Assembly (NCBI GenBank): GCA_965248255.1
Contig: CBDFIW010000003.1
Location: forward strand, 2,418,001-2,482,000
Source of the DNA: JAKZVK01 sp965248255
GTDB taxonomy: Bacteria > Acidobacteriota > Terriglobia > Bryobacterales > UBA6623
Reading direction: 5' to 3'
Length of the DNA stretch: 64,000 nt
Shown: piece by piece, positions 63,527 to 64,000 of the stretch
Layout: each line of letters starts with the position of its first letter
Position numbering within the stretch: position 1 is the first letter of the stretch
Translations under genes and position numbers: made by a program
The notes under the pieces: generated by a model
What the model saw: only the letters and a program-made list of their open reading frames with translations
The model's database searches: none
Told to the model about the DNA's origin: nothing

Positions 63527-64000
63527 TGTCAAGGCCCAATAGAAGTGTCCCCTTGGTGATAGGAGAGAATCGTCATCGTCGGGGCTGTGGAACTGTGGGA
63601 ATCGCGTAGCGATTTCCAAGGGGCGGTGGGAAGGGTGGAAAACCATCCACGGTTCCTCGAGCCCGGCACGGCTGCCGCCACAAGGTTTTCCACGCTTTCC
63701 ATCCGACCCGGCATTTCCACAGCCCTCTTATGAATTCGCAGCTCGTGTTTTCCGCAACACAGCTCGCCGCCAGGGGTGGTTCGCCGCCGGCTTGCGTCTG
63801 GCCACCACGTTCCCCTGCGGTGCCGGCTTCGTCCGCAGCCGTGGCGTCGGCGTGGCGATCACTTCGTGCTCGATCTCGTGCCCCTCAAACCTCACCTGCA
63901 AGCTCTCATCGCGCCCCTGTTGGACCGTCACCCGTGCACCCGCCCCCACGCCCTGATTGCGTTTCGGCTTCAACTGCAAACAACGATTCTCGAAACGCAC
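63527..64000 (-). mobile_element. IS1202/ISNCY-like insertion sequence, second copy (partial)
   Basis: The left end TGTCAAGGCCCAATAGAAGT matches the first copy at 22791. The following ~470 bases are nearly identical to 22791-23264. The element runs past the window edge. Confidence 0.85.
63728..64000 (-). CDS. IS1202/ISNCY-like transposase, C-terminal part
   Basis: 90 codons matching the C-terminus of the transposase remnant at 22992 with few changes (RFENRCLQLKPKRNQGVGAG, basic tail ending KTRAANS). The catalytic core lies beyond the window, so whether this copy shares the internal deletion cannot be seen. Confidence 0.85.
   Translation of the reverse strand: MRFENRCLQLKPKRNQGVGAGARVTVQQGRDESLQVRFEGHEIEHEVIATPTPRLRTKPAPQGNVVARRKPAANHPWRRAVLRKTRAANS

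Overview
The window looks like an Acidobacteriota chromosome. It is GC-rich and carries two protein domains largely confined to that phylum: a TIGR03437-type C-terminal domain on a secreted sugar dehydrogenase (15088-17277) and a TIGR03436-type VWFA protein (28632-29798). Tat-exported enzymes, multihaem cytochromes, BlaI/M56 pairs and PhyH, CocE and DUF1501 proteins fit the same assignment. This comes from family recognition only; I saw no rRNA or tRNA gene.

Layout. 1-10518: two nearly identical IS630-type elements in the same orientation bracket a BlaI/M56 sensor pair, an RraA-family aldolase and a minus-strand block of two Tat-exported FMN hydroxy-acid oxidases, two paralogous beta-propellers and a tetrahaem cytochrome. 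10769-21601: secreted proteins, namely a thrice-frameshifted surface protein, a PQQ-type sorbosone dehydrogenase with a heptahaem cytochrome, a divergent glucose/sorbosone dehydrogenase, a Gfo/Idh/MocA protein, a DUF1501 protein, and a trypsin-like protease split by an amber codon with a coupled small protein. 21638-23969: a frameshifting IS630-type element and an internally deleted IS1202-like element flanked by 16-bp direct repeats. 24007-33689: housekeeping genes (DUF72, purA, moeA-moaC, VWFA, phosphohexomutase, C45 acyltransferase). 34077-40406: a cusCBA-type heavy-metal efflux operon led by a His-rich secreted protein, with cusC and cusA both damaged. 40924-45043: IS91 transposase, broken tyrosine recombinase and a group II intron. 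45268-49750: small phage-like genes, then a DUF4062-NACHT-FGE protein. 50037-63171: CocE hydrolase, DUF362, greA, CDP-alcohol phosphatidyltransferase, molybdopterin-binding protein, argCB, amidohydrolase, a PhyH-SDR-VOC operon and an esterase. 63527-64000: the end of a second IS1202-like element.

How the parts work together. The exported oxidoreductases sit beside multihaem cytochromes in two places, which suggests periplasmic oxidation of hydroxy acids and sugars feeding electrons to c-type cytochromes. A hairpin repeat family (GTAGGGGCGGGC core) is scattered through intergenic space and supplies the TAG stop codon of three genes.

The most interesting locus is 46412-49750. It is an NLR-like protein with an N-terminal helical region, a DUF4062 (TIR-like) domain, a NACHT NTPase and a C-terminal formylglycine-generating-enzyme/C-type-lectin fold. 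Its last ~35 codons look like the variable region of a diversity-generating retroelement. This would be an antiphage-type NLR with a hypervariable sensor, but an in-frame TAA splits the DUF4062 domain and no template repeat or DGR reverse transcriptase is visible here.

A caution about quality. Several genes carry single-base deletions, some at short homopolymers, or in-frame stops (10769-12787 three times, 20918, 35431, 39017, ~42640, 46898). Some may be assembly errors rather than biology.
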